NCBI GenBank assembly: GCA_017394925.1
Contig: JAFPWQ010000332.1
Span: forward strand, 1 to 6,775
DNA from: Synergistaceae bacterium
Lineage (GTDB): Bacteria > Synergistota > Synergistia > Synergistales > Aminobacteriaceae
Direction: 5' to 3'
DNA: 6,775 bases
In this document: positions 1 to 6,775 of the stretch, in pieces
Layout of the letters: each line of letters starts with the position of its first letter
Numbering within the stretch: position 1 is the stretch's first letter
Notes under the pieces: generated by a model
Databases searched by the model: none
What the model was told of the DNA's origin: nothing
Seen by the model: the letters and a program-made list of their open reading frames with translations, nothing else
Translations under genes and position numbers: made by a program

Positions 1-23
1 GTCTGGTCTGGTCTGGTCTGGTC
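1..23. repeat. 5-bp tandem repeat (GTCTG)n, cut by window edge
   Basis: Four perfect GTCTG units plus a three-base remainder are seen; the true length is unknown because the array runs off the left edge. Read on the minus strand the unit is CAGAC, which lies directly after a promoter-like pair (TTGACA at 53-48, CATAAT at 30-25). The unit length of 5 is not a multiple of 3, so copy-number changes would shift the frame of anything translated through it. The placement mirrors that of the 7-bp array at 1260-1340, which follows a near-identical upstream block. Confidence 0.9.
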
Positions 24-38
24 AATTATGGGAGGCAT
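1..38 (-). CDS. Possible 5' end of a further minus-strand gene, truncated at window edge
   Basis: On the minus strand an ATG at 38-36 opens a frame that stays open to base 1. It reads MPPIID, then runs into residues encoded by the 5-bp repeat (Q, T, R, P, D in rotation). An AAAGGA purine stretch lies upstream at 60-55, but it is 16 nt from the ATG, which is long for a Shine-Dalgarno. The case rests mainly on analogy with the gene at 115-1357, which is preceded by the same conserved block and also enters a short tandem repeat soon after its start codon. Twelve codons are too few to identify a product, and the frame could be accidental. A promoter-like pair here would start transcription inside the repeat, downstream of this ATG, which argues against it. 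Confidence 0.2.
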   Translation of the reverse strand, partial: MPPIIDQTRPDQ

Positions 39-53
39 TTTGGATTTTGTCAA
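25..53 (-). promoter_or_regulatory. Sigma70-like promoter, copy A (TTGACA-N17-CATAAT)
   Basis: On the minus strand a perfect -35 TTGACA (53-48) is followed after exactly 17 nt by CATAAT (30-25), which matches the -10 consensus at five of six positions. An A/T-rich stretch lies upstream of the -35. Predicted transcription starts around position 18, inside the 5-bp tandem repeat, and reads out of the window to the left. A second site with the same spacing exists at 1339-1367. Support is from hexamer match, spacing and recurrence; activity is inferred. Confidence 0.5.
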
Positions 54-102
54 GTCCTTTCTGAATTTATTTTACTGCCTGAAGGATTATAGCATGCCTC
101 CC
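30..102. repeat. 9-bp perfect inverted repeat with 55-bp centre
   Basis: GGGAGGCAT at 30-38 is the exact reverse complement of ATGCCTCCC at 94-102. The 55-bp centre holds most of promoter copy A, including its -35, and the conserved block at 48-73. A weaker nested pairing is possible between 55-61 and 81-86 (six pairs with one bulge). In read-through RNA from the minus-strand gene the 3' arm would cover the putative ATG at 38-36. No U-tract follows, so it is not a standard intrinsic terminator. The second copy of the block has no such inverted repeat. Confidence 0.5.
48..73 (-). repeat. Dispersed conserved block, copy A
   Basis: This 26-nt stretch is the partner of 1362-1389. On the minus strand it reads AAAATAAATTCA, then GAAAGGA, then CTTGACA. 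It differs from the other copy only by lacking one T after the first segment and one G after the second. It lies 40 nt past the stop codon of the minus-strand pyruvyl transferase gene, at the expected 5' side of the next gene. It ends in the -35 hexamer of promoter copy A. Confidence 0.75.
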
Positions 103-112
103 GTTGTATTAA

Positions 113-1361
<1,249 letters not shown>

Positions 1362-1367
<6 letters not shown>

Positions 1368-1389
1368 GCTCCTTTCATGAATTTATTTT
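1362..1389 (-). repeat. Dispersed conserved block, copy B
   Basis: This 28-nt partner of 48-73 reads on the minus strand AAAATAAATTCA, T, GAAAGGA, G, CTTGACA. Twenty-six positions match copy A and the other two are single-base insertions. It contains both the presumed Shine-Dalgarno of the pyruvyl transferase gene and the -35 of promoter copy B. Similarity drops sharply on both sides, so it is either a conserved regulatory module or the remnant of a duplicated cassette. Confidence 0.75.
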
Positions 1390-1420
1390 GCGTAAATATT
1401 TTATCATGTCCGAATTGAAA

Positions 1421-1426
1421 TATAAT
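1421..1426 (+). promoter_or_regulatory. -10 element upstream of the YbaK-like gene
   Basis: A perfect TATAAT lies 35 nt upstream of the ATG of the deacylase gene, which would give a short leader of about 28 nt. The -35 region at about 1398-1403 (ATTTTA, spacing 17) is a poor match, so the promoter is either weak or activator-assisted. It lies in the 103-bp divergent gap shared with the minus-strand phase-variable gene. Confidence 0.4.
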
Positions 1427-1460
1427 ACTCTCATGAATCACATAAGGAGATAAAGCAAAA

Positions 1461-1934
1461 ATGAATCCAGTCGATAAAGTACGCAAAGCATTAAATGAAC
1501 TAGGAGCGTCAGACATTGAGATACGCATAGTAGAGAGTACGATATTCACAGTTGATGATGCCGCAAACACAATCGGAGTTTCACCCTCAGAGATTCTCAA
1601 GAGCTTAATATTCGTCATCGATAAGAGAGAACCCTGCTTAATTCTCATGAGCGGGTCTAACCGTGTGGATGCAAAACTCGCGGCTCAGGCTCTCGGAGGC
1701 AAACGCGGCCGCATGATGTCCCCTGATGAAGTCTATGAACGTTACGGCTTTCATGTCGGAGGAGTTCCCCCGTTAGGTTATGACGAAAATTTACGAGCAG
1801 TACTCGATGAAGATTTATTCACACACAAAATCGTATGGTCTGCCGCTGGTACAGATCATGCATTCTTCCCCGTTGAACCTGAAAGATTATTAGCACTCAC
1901 GCATGGAATCAAAGCGAACGTAAAGAAGGTATGA
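1461..1934 (+). CDS. YbaK/EbsC/ProX-type aminoacyl-tRNA deacylase
   Basis: The 157-residue protein has the size and motifs of the stand-alone YbaK/ProX editing domain family. These cytoplasmic enzymes hydrolyse mischarged aminoacyl-tRNAs, classically Cys-tRNA(Pro) or Ala-tRNA(Pro). Visible hallmarks are the N-terminal helix, the conserved lysine in ILKSLIF (K47), the SGSNRVD strand (64-70), GGVPPLG (100-106) lining the substrate pocket, and SAAGTDHAFF (127-136). AAGGAG at 1444-1449 lies 11 nt before the ATG and fixes the start. It is followed 3 nt later by the MATE transporter gene, so the two are almost certainly co-transcribed, and thrS lies further down the same strand. The exact mischarged substrate cannot be read from sequence, and the protein could equally be a ProX-like or a YbaK-like member. 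Confidence 0.88.
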   Translation: MNPVDKVRKALNELGASDIEIRIVESTIFTVDDAANTIGVSPSEILKSLIFVIDKREPCLILMSGSNRVDAKLAAQALGGKRGRMMSPDEVYERYGFHVGGVPPLGYDENLRAVLDEDLFTHKIVWSAAGTDHAFFPVEPERLLALTHGIKANVKKV

Positions 1935-1937
1935 TAC

Positions 1938-3302
1938 ATGAAAACACGAAAAGATAACCGCGAAATTTTCGAGTCATGGCCAATCCCGAAGGCATTAGCA
2001 GAGTTTGCAGTGCCGATGATATTCGGTCAGCTCATTATATTAATCTACAATCTCGCAGATACTTTTTTCATTGGAAGAACAAATAATCCCTTAATGGTTG
2101 CAGGCGTATCGTTATTACTGCCCGTGTTCAATATATCAATATCAGTAGCGAATCTCTTCGGCATTGGCGGAGGCACATTAATATCGCGTTTACTCGGTGC
2201 AGGCAAAGACAACGAGGCTGAGAGTGTGAGTGCATTTAGTTTTTACATGACGATAATAACCGCCGGAATGTTCTCGTTAATCATGTTCGTATTCATGGAT
2301 TCGATTCTGCGTATGCTTGGTGCAAGTGATGACACGCTCATTTTCGCAAAGCATTATACGTTCTGTGTTATCGTTCTGGGAGCTGTACCCACTATACTCT
2401 CAATGACTATGGGAAATCTTTTGCGCAGTACAGGCTATGCGAAAGAGGCGGGCTTTGGGATTTCAATGGGCGGAATGATAAATATTGCATTAGATCCGTT
2501 ATTCATGTTCGTGTTATTACCCGGAGGCTATGAAGTTCTCGGTGCAGGAATTGCTACCATGCTGTCGAATTTAATCATATGTTCGTATTTCATGTTCATT
2601 ATTCTCGTAAGGCTTAAGGATAACAGTTCGCTATCGTTGTCGGTGAAAAAAGTTATTACTTCACGTGAAAATGCATATTCAGTTTTTTATGTCGGAGTTC
2701 CGGCGGCTATTGCAGTATTTCTATTTGACGTAACATATATCATCATCGACAAGCTGACATCATATTACGGCGATATTCCGTTAGCGGCTGTTGGAATTGT
2801 CCTTAAGGCTGAAAGACTGCCTCTTAATGTCGGAATTGGAATCTGTCAGGGAATGATGCCCATAGCAGCCTATAATTACTCGTCAGGGAATTTTTCACGA
2901 ATGCGCGAAGTAGTTCGTTTCTCGCGTCTTATGGGCTTGCTATTCGGATTCGTGAGCGTCTTAATGTATGAACTCTTTGCGTCATCAATCATGCGAATCT
3001 TCATTGCAGATATTCAGACCGTTGAACTTGGAACTCACTTTTTGCGGGCACGTGCACTTGCTACACCGTTTATGTTCTTGTGCTTTCATCCCGTGAATTT
3101 CTTTCAGGCTGTAGGTCATGGAGGGAAGGCCATGTTGCTGGGTGTATCACGCTGGGCAGTGTTCAATATTCCGTTATTGTTCGTGATGAATTATATTTTC
3201 GGCATGTACGGCATAGTATGGACTCAGGTTGTCGCGGATATTATGATGGTTATAGTCTCCATGATTGTATATGAACGTTTTGCAGCCGGGATAAACTCCT
3301 GA
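1938..3302 (+). CDS. MATE family multidrug/cation antiporter (MepA-like)
   Basis: The 454-residue integral membrane protein has the length and two-fold repeated layout of MATE transporters, which export cationic drugs or metabolites in exchange for Na+ or H+. Family signatures are the first helix with P26 and YNLADTFFIG (37-46, including the conserved D41), GIGGGTLISRLLGAGK (75-90), NLLRSTGYAK through NIALDPLFMF (160-191), and in the second half the pseudo-repeat at about 250-290 and GICQGMMPIAAYNYSSG (301-317). The ATG is preceded by AAGAAGG at 1923-1929 with an 8-nt gap, and that site lies in the last codons of the deacylase gene, which suggests translational coupling. Substrate and coupling ion are not predictable. 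No frameshift or missing core element was seen. Confidence 0.93.
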   Translation: MKTRKDNREIFESWPIPKALAEFAVPMIFGQLIILIYNLADTFFIGRTNNPLMVAGVSLLLPVFNISISVANLFGIGGGTLISRLLGAGKDNEAESVSAFSFYMTIITAGMFSLIMFVFMDSILRMLGASDDTLIFAKHYTFCVIVLGAVPTILSMTMGNLLRSTGYAKEAGFGISMGGMINIALDPLFMFVLLPGGYEVLGAGIATMLSNLIICSYFMFIILVRLKDNSSLSLSVKKVITSRENAYSVFYVGVPAAIAVFLFDVTYIIIDKLTSYYGDIPLAAVGIVLKAERLPLNVGIGICQGMMPIAAYNYSSGNFSRMREVVRFSRLMGLLFGFVSVLMYELFASSIMRIFIADIQTVELGTHFLRARALATPFMFLCFHPVNFFQAVGHGGKAMLLGVSRWAVFNIPLLFVMNYIFGMYGIVWTQVVADIMMVIVSMIVYERFAAGINS

Positions 3303-3318
3303 TAGCAAAGAGCTTAGC

Positions 3319-3347
3319 TTGCAGTGAAAAACTTTAGGTGCTATTCT
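3319..3347 (+). promoter_or_regulatory. Candidate thrS promoter (TTGCAG-N17-TATTCT)
   Basis: In the 87-nt gap between the MATE gene and thrS, TTGCAG (3319-3324) and TATTCT (3342-3347) are separated by 17 nt. Each matches its consensus at four of six positions. The predicted start near 3354 leaves a leader of about 36 nt before GTG 3390. That is far too short for a T-box, and no T-box motifs were seen. thrS may therefore be both internally promoted and part of read-through from the upstream pair. Confidence 0.3.
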
Positions 3348-3389
3348 TACACGCAAATTTTCATATTCATATCACGAAGAAGGTATTTA

Positions 3390-5276
3390 GTGTTGAACGA
3401 AGAAAAATCATTCGCTGAGAGACATAACAAGACAACTCTGCACGATTTAATTAAAGAACTCGGACTTGACAGCAAAAAAGTCATAGCCGCAAAATTCAAA
3501 GGTGAAGCTCATGACCTTTCATATATTCCGTCAGAGGGCGGAGAAGTTGAGCCAATAACAGTTGATAGTCCCGAAGGATTAGAGATACTCAGACATTCGA
3601 CAGCTCACTTAATGGCACAGGCAGTATTGCGTTTATATCCCGGCTCACATTTCGGTGTAGGCCCGGCAATTAAGGACGGATTCTATTACGACATTGACGT
3701 TGCCGGAACGATAACGGAAGATGACCTGCCCAAAATCGAATCAGAAATGCGCAAGATTTCAGGTGCAGGCGAAAAAGTTACACGCGAGGACATGACCAGA
3801 GAAGACGCATTGAAATTCTTTGCGAATGACCCCTACAAGACAGAATTAATCTCAGAGATTGAAGCTCAAACTGTATCAGTCTACAAGCAGGGAGAATATG
3901 CTGACCTTTGCAGAGGCCCTCACGTAGCAGACGCATCGAAGATTCACAACTTCAAATTATTATCGCTTGCGGGGGCATACTGGCGCGGTGATGAACATAA
4001 TAAAATGCTCACGAGGATATACGGAACAGCATTTGCCACGCCCGACGAACTGAAAGAATACCTGCGCAGAATCGAAGAAGCAAAATTACGTGATCACAGG
4101 AAACTCGGAAAAGATTTAGATTTATTCAGCATACACGAAGAAGGACCCGGCTTTCCGTTCTTTCATCCAAAGGGAATGGCAATCATGAACACGTTAATTG
4201 AATTCTGGAGACGTGAGCACATCAGACGCGGTTACACTGAGATTAAGACCCCGCAGATTTTAGACCGTGAATTATGGGTACGTTCGGGTCATTGGGATCA
4301 TTACCGCGAGAACATGTACACGACCGAAATTGACGAGAAGACATTTGCGATTAAGCCTATGAACTGTCCCGGAAGCATTCTCGTCTACAAGACACAGTTA
4401 CGCAGTTATCGCGATTTGCCCATGAGACTCGCAGAACTCGGATGTGTTCACAGACACGAAAAGAGCGGCGTTCTTCATGGCCTTATGCGCGTGAGATGCT
4501 TCACACAGGATGACTCGCATACGTATATAGAGCCTGAGAAAATTAAAGATGAAGTTCTTCAGATTATGGATCTCGATAAATACGTATACACGAACGTATT
4601 CGGATTCAAGTACACGGTTGAGCTTTCGACGAGACCAGAAGATTCAATGGGAACAGATGAGCAATGGAACGCGGCAGAAGATGCATTGCGTGATGCCCTC
4701 GAAAGTACGAATACCCCCTATACGATTAACCCCGGCGACGGTGCTTTTTACGGTCCGAAAATAGATTTTCACCTTGAGGACTGTCTTGGCAGAACGTGGC
4801 AGTGCGGAACGATTCAGCTTGACTTCCAGCTGCCCGGAAGATTCGATGTAACGTACAGAGGCGATGACGGAGCAGAACATACGCCCGTGTTAATTCACCG
4901 TGTTGTGTTCGGAAGCATTGAGCGTTTCATGGGAATATTAATCGAGCATTACGCAGGAGCATTCCCCTACTGGCTTGCGCCCGTCCAGATTAAGATTATC
5001 CCGATTGCTGACTCACATATCGATTACGCGCGCGAGTTGCAGAATGAATTCATGAATCGTAATTTGCGTTCTGAGATTGATACACGCTCAGAGAAACTCG
5101 GAAGAAAGATACGCGATGCTCAAATGCAGAAAGTTCCGTATATGCTTGTTGTGGGCGACAAGGAAAAAGAAAATCACACTGTGGGAGTCCGTGAACGTTC
5201 AAAGGGTGATTTAGGTTCAATGAGCTTTGATGACTTCATGAATGTTTTATCGCAGGAGTTCAACCCGATACATTAG
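3390..5276 (+). CDS. thrS: Threonyl-tRNA synthetase
   Basis: This class II synthetase charges tRNA(Thr) with threonine in the cytoplasm. Counting from GTG 3390 it has 628 residues (E. coli 642). In order: a short TGS domain (about 14-62); the editing domain with H69 and H73 of HSTAH plus C174 and H178 of CRGPH; the catalytic core with KPMNCPGS (zinc ligand C326), motif 2 around RVRCFTQDDSH (H377) and motif 3 around LIHRVVFGSIERF (H503); and a C-terminal anticodon-binding domain from about APVQIKIIPI. From the CRGPH motif onward the metal and catalytic residues sit at a constant offset of 8 from E. coli, so the core is intact. AAGG at 3380-3383 lies 6 nt before GTG 3390 and 9 nt before TTG 3393, and either may be the start. 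A longer frame from GTG 3324 adds an unlikely leader and overlaps the candidate promoter. An intrinsic terminator follows the stop. Confidence 0.97.
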   Translation: MLNEEKSFAERHNKTTLHDLIKELGLDSKKVIAAKFKGEAHDLSYIPSEGGEVEPITVDSPEGLEILRHSTAHLMAQAVLRLYPGSHFGVGPAIKDGFYYDIDVAGTITEDDLPKIESEMRKISGAGEKVTREDMTREDALKFFANDPYKTELISEIEAQTVSVYKQGEYADLCRGPHVADASKIHNFKLLSLAGAYWRGDEHNKMLTRIYGTAFATPDELKEYLRRIEEAKLRDHRKLGKDLDLFSIHEEGPGFPFFHPKGMAIMNTLIEFWRREHIRRGYTEIKTPQILDRELWVRSGHWDHYRENMYTTEIDEKTFAIKPMNCPGSILVYKTQLRSYRDLPMRLAELGCVHRHEKSGVLHGLMRVRCFTQDDSHTYIEPEKIKDEVLQIMDLDKYVYTNVFGFKYTVELSTRPEDSMGTDEQWNAAEDALRDALESTNTPYTINPGDGAFYGPKIDFHLEDCLGRTWQCGTIQLDFQLPGRFDVTYRGDDGAEHTPVLIHRVVFGSIERFMGILIEHYAGAFPYWLAPVQIKIIPIADSHIDYARELQNEFMNRNLRSEIDTRSEKLGRKIRDAQMQKVPYMLVVGDKEKENHTVGVRERSKGDLGSMSFDDFMNVLSQEFNPIH

Positions 5277-5294
5277 ACAGCAAAAAAATTTCCG

Positions 5295-5330
5295 GCTCTC
5301 TTCTGAAATATGAAGGGAGCTTTTATTTTT
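5295..5330 (+). terminator. Rho-independent terminator after thrS
   Basis: GCTCTCTTC (5295-5303) pairs with GAAGGGAGC (5312-5320) to give a 9-bp stem with one G-U pair and an 8-nt loop, followed by TTTTATTTTT (5321-5330). It starts 18 nt past the thrS stop. An A-tract at 5282-5288 upstream of the stem could extend pairing with the T-tract. It separates thrS from the antiporter gene. Confidence 0.92.
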
Positions 5331-5334
5331 CCCG

Positions 5335-5340
5335 TATAAT
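5335..5340 (+). promoter_or_regulatory. -10 element upstream of the antiporter subunit gene
   Basis: TATAAT directly follows the terminator T-tract and is 45 nt upstream of the ATG at 5386. The -35 position at 17-18 nt spacing falls in the 3' arm of the terminator stem and is a poor match. A run of alternating TA follows at 5341-5349. A new promoter is expected here because of the terminator, but this particular assignment is tentative. Confidence 0.35.
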
Positions 5341-5367
5341 TATATATATTCCCCAAAAATTTTTTTC

Positions 5368-5374
5368 AGGAGGT
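5368..5374 (+). promoter_or_regulatory. Strong Shine-Dalgarno (AGGAGGT) fixing the antiporter start
   Basis: AGGAGGT is the fullest anti-16S match in the window. It precedes ATG 5386 by 11-12 nt, in line with the 11-nt gap of the deacylase gene, and so fixes the start of a coding region that otherwise has no stop within the window. Confidence 0.8.
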
Positions 5375-5385
5375 CGATATATATC

Positions 5386-6775
5386 ATGAAGGGAAATTAT
5401 GTACTGCTGTTCTTAATCCTCTGGCCTATGTCCGGGGGCATAATCTCATATTTCTCCGGCAGGTTTAACAGAAATGTACGAGATTATATTGCTGATGCCG
5501 TATGTCTGACTGAACTTGCATGTGTGATTGCATGTTATAACTTCATGGGCAGTGAGCTTGTTATTCCGGGTGTCTGCGGTCTTGGAATGAAATTCAAACT
5601 TGACGGATTCAGATTCATTTATGCACTCATCATTGCGTTCATGTGGTCAGCGACTACTATATTCTCACGCGAATACTTACAGCATCATCATAACAGGAAT
5701 CGCTACTATCTTTATGTGTTAATGACTTTCGGCTCAATCATGGGTGTATTTCTTTCAGGTGATTTATACACAACGTTCATGTTCTTCGAGATGATGTCAT
5801 TATTCTCGTATGTTATGGTCGTTCAGGACGAGACACCAGAAGCCCAGCGTGCCGCGCAGACATATTTAGCCATTGCGATTATAGGCGGGCTTGTTACGCT
5901 CACGGGATTAATATTGCTTTATGCACAGGCAGGTACACTTGATATAGATGAACTTGCGAAATTCAGACCTGCTGACAGAGGCGCATTATACATTTCGGGA
6001 TTTCTCGTGTTCGTTGGATTTGCGGCAAAAGCGGCAATATTCCCGTCTCACATCTGGCTTCCAACAGCACATACAGCGGCACCGGCACCGTCAAGCGCGT
6101 TACTCTCAGGACTTCTCACAAAGTCGGGCTTATTCGGAATTCTTGTATTGAGTTCCGGCATATTCATTCATGATTCGTACTGGGGATTCATGCTCTTAAT
6201 TCTTGCCATGATTACAATGGTACTGGGTGCAGTTCTCGCTGTCTTCAGTGTGAATATTAAGCGCACGTTAGCTTGTTCTTCAATGTCTCAGTTAGGCTTT
6301 ATCTTAACGGGCGTTTCTATGCAGTGCTTCTTAGGCGTGAATAATGATCTGGCCGTTCGGGGTACATTGCTTTACATGATAGGGCATTCGCTGATTAAAC
6401 TCGTATTATTCTTATGCGCCGGAGTCGTTCACATGAACACGCATAAATTAAATCTCAATGATATTAAGGGCTTCGGAAAGGGAAAACCTGTTCTCATGTT
6501 CGCGTTCATAATGGGCGGACTTGGCTTAATGGGTGCTCCTCTGCTTAACGGCTACTTGGGCAAAACGTTAGTGCATGAAGCAATCGTTGAGCATATTCAC
6601 GAGCTTTCACATTTAGCGCAGAGCAGTGCGGGCAGTCTTGCATTCATGAGCGCAAATTCCGAGATGTTAATGTTCCAGTTATGCGAATGGCTGTTTTTAT
6701 TTTCCGGCGGTCTGACAACTGCATACGTGATTAAATTATTCATCGCGCTGTTCATCATGAAGCCTAATCCTGAAA
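5386..6775 (+). CDS. Proton-conducting antiporter-like subunit (NuoL/M/N, MrpA/D or hydrogenase type), 3' truncated
   Basis: The frame is open for 463 codons and runs off the right edge, so the C-terminus is missing. It encodes a polytopic membrane protein of the superfamily forming ion channels in complex I, Mrp Na+/H+ antiporters and energy-converting hydrogenases. Expected charged residues are present: E135 in MFFEMMSLFSYVMV (TM5 glutamate), K215 in GFAAKAAIFPSHIWLPTAHT (TM7 lysine, residues 211-230), K246 in LLTKSGLFG, H334 and K338 in MIGHSLIKLVLF, and K393 in GAPLLNGYLGK (the TM12 position, lysine as in NuoM-like and hydrogenase-type relatives). A histidine-containing hydrophilic loop lies at about 398-412. 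The gene follows a terminator and has its own strong ribosome binding site, so it probably heads an operon. The membership (Mrp-like, hydrogenase-like or complex I-like) needs the downstream genes. Confidence 0.88.
   Translation, partial: MKGNYVLLFLILWPMSGGIISYFSGRFNRNVRDYIADAVCLTELACVIACYNFMGSELVIPGVCGLGMKFKLDGFRFIYALIIAFMWSATTIFSREYLQHHHNRNRYYLYVLMTFGSIMGVFLSGDLYTTFMFFEMMSLFSYVMVVQDETPEAQRAAQTYLAIAIIGGLVTLTGLILLYAQAGTLDIDELAKFRPADRGALYISGFLVFVGFAAKAAIFPSHIWLPTAHTAAPAPSSALLSGLLTKSGLFGILVLSSGIFIHDSYWGFMLLILAMITMVLGAVLAVFSVNIKRTLACSSMSQLGFILTGVSMQCFLGVNNDLAVRGTLLYMIGHSLIKLVLFLCAGVVHMNTHKLNLNDIKGFGKGKPVLMFAFIMGGLGLMGAPLLNGYLGKTLVHEAIVEHIHELSHLAQSSAGSLAFMSANSEMLMFQLCEWLFLFSGGLTTAYVIKLFIALFIMKPNPE

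Noticed and set aside
86..91. Perfect TATAAT on the minus strand just past the pyruvyl transferase stop
   Set aside because: The sequence at the -35 distance (AATTAA at 114-109) is a poor match and overlaps the stop codon region. Promoter copy A nearby is much better.
30..102. Intrinsic terminator for the minus-strand pyruvyl transferase gene
   Set aside because: The loop is 55 nt and no T-tract follows the 3' arm on the minus strand, so it does not fit a rho-independent terminator.
3324..3389. Longer N-terminus for threonyl-tRNA synthetase starting at GTG 3324
   Set aside because: The extra 22 residues resemble no TGS sequence, the codon lies within the candidate -35, and there is a better-placed ribosome binding site before 3390/3393.
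3303..3389. T-box or other riboswitch upstream of thrS
   Set aside because: The gap is only 87 nt and shows neither an antiterminator motif nor a terminator hairpin.
4549..4880. Overlapping open frames on both strands inside thrS
   Set aside because: Both lie within the catalytic-core coding region of an intact synthetase, with no start signals and no recognisable product.
5948..6151. Plus-strand open frame inside the antiporter subunit gene
   Set aside because: It is a shadow frame; the antiporter frame carries the conserved lysine-containing TM7 motif over the same bases.

Overview
This is a moderately AT-rich bacterial chromosomal window with strong AGGAGG-type ribosome binding sites, closely packed genes and sigma70-like promoter hexamers. 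The phylum cannot be fixed from sequence alone. The gene set fits an anaerobe with an ion-translocating antiporter-type complex, and a Synergistota-like host is only a weak guess.

Left part (about 1-1390, minus strand): this is the accessory and most interesting region. A polysaccharide pyruvyl transferase-family gene (115 to about 1357) carries 11.6 perfect copies of a 7-bp repeat (1260-1340) between its only plausible start codons and its conserved domain. Because 7 is not a multiple of 3, gain or loss of a unit would switch the gene off or on, as in a phase-variable contingency locus. Just upstream is a block of about 28 bp (1362-1389) that recurs, with two 1-nt indels, at 48-73, beyond the 3' end of the same gene. 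In both copies the block ends in TTGACA, followed after exactly 17 nt by a good -10 hexamer. A short tandem repeat then starts at once: a 7-mer in one copy and a 5-mer (GTCTG, 1-23) in the other. This looks like a repeated 'promoter plus unstable repeat' cassette head, with a second such gene probably continuing off the left edge.

Middle (1421-5330, plus strand): a compact housekeeping cluster. It holds a YbaK/ProX-type aminoacyl-tRNA deacylase, a MATE-family efflux transporter 3 nt downstream, and threonyl-tRNA synthetase (thrS), which probably starts at GTG 3390 or TTG 3393 and may have its own promoter. A clear intrinsic terminator (5295-5330) closes the cluster. Two of the three products act on tRNA charging or its quality control.

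Right part (5335-6775, plus strand): a new transcription unit opens with a strong Shine-Dalgarno and a large polytopic membrane protein of the proton-conducting NuoL/M/N, MrpA/D and hydrogenase-antiporter superfamily. It stays open to the window edge, so it is incomplete. Its key charged residues are present. Which complex it belongs to cannot be told without the downstream genes.

No rRNA, tRNA, CRISPR array, insertion sequence or phage gene was recognised.
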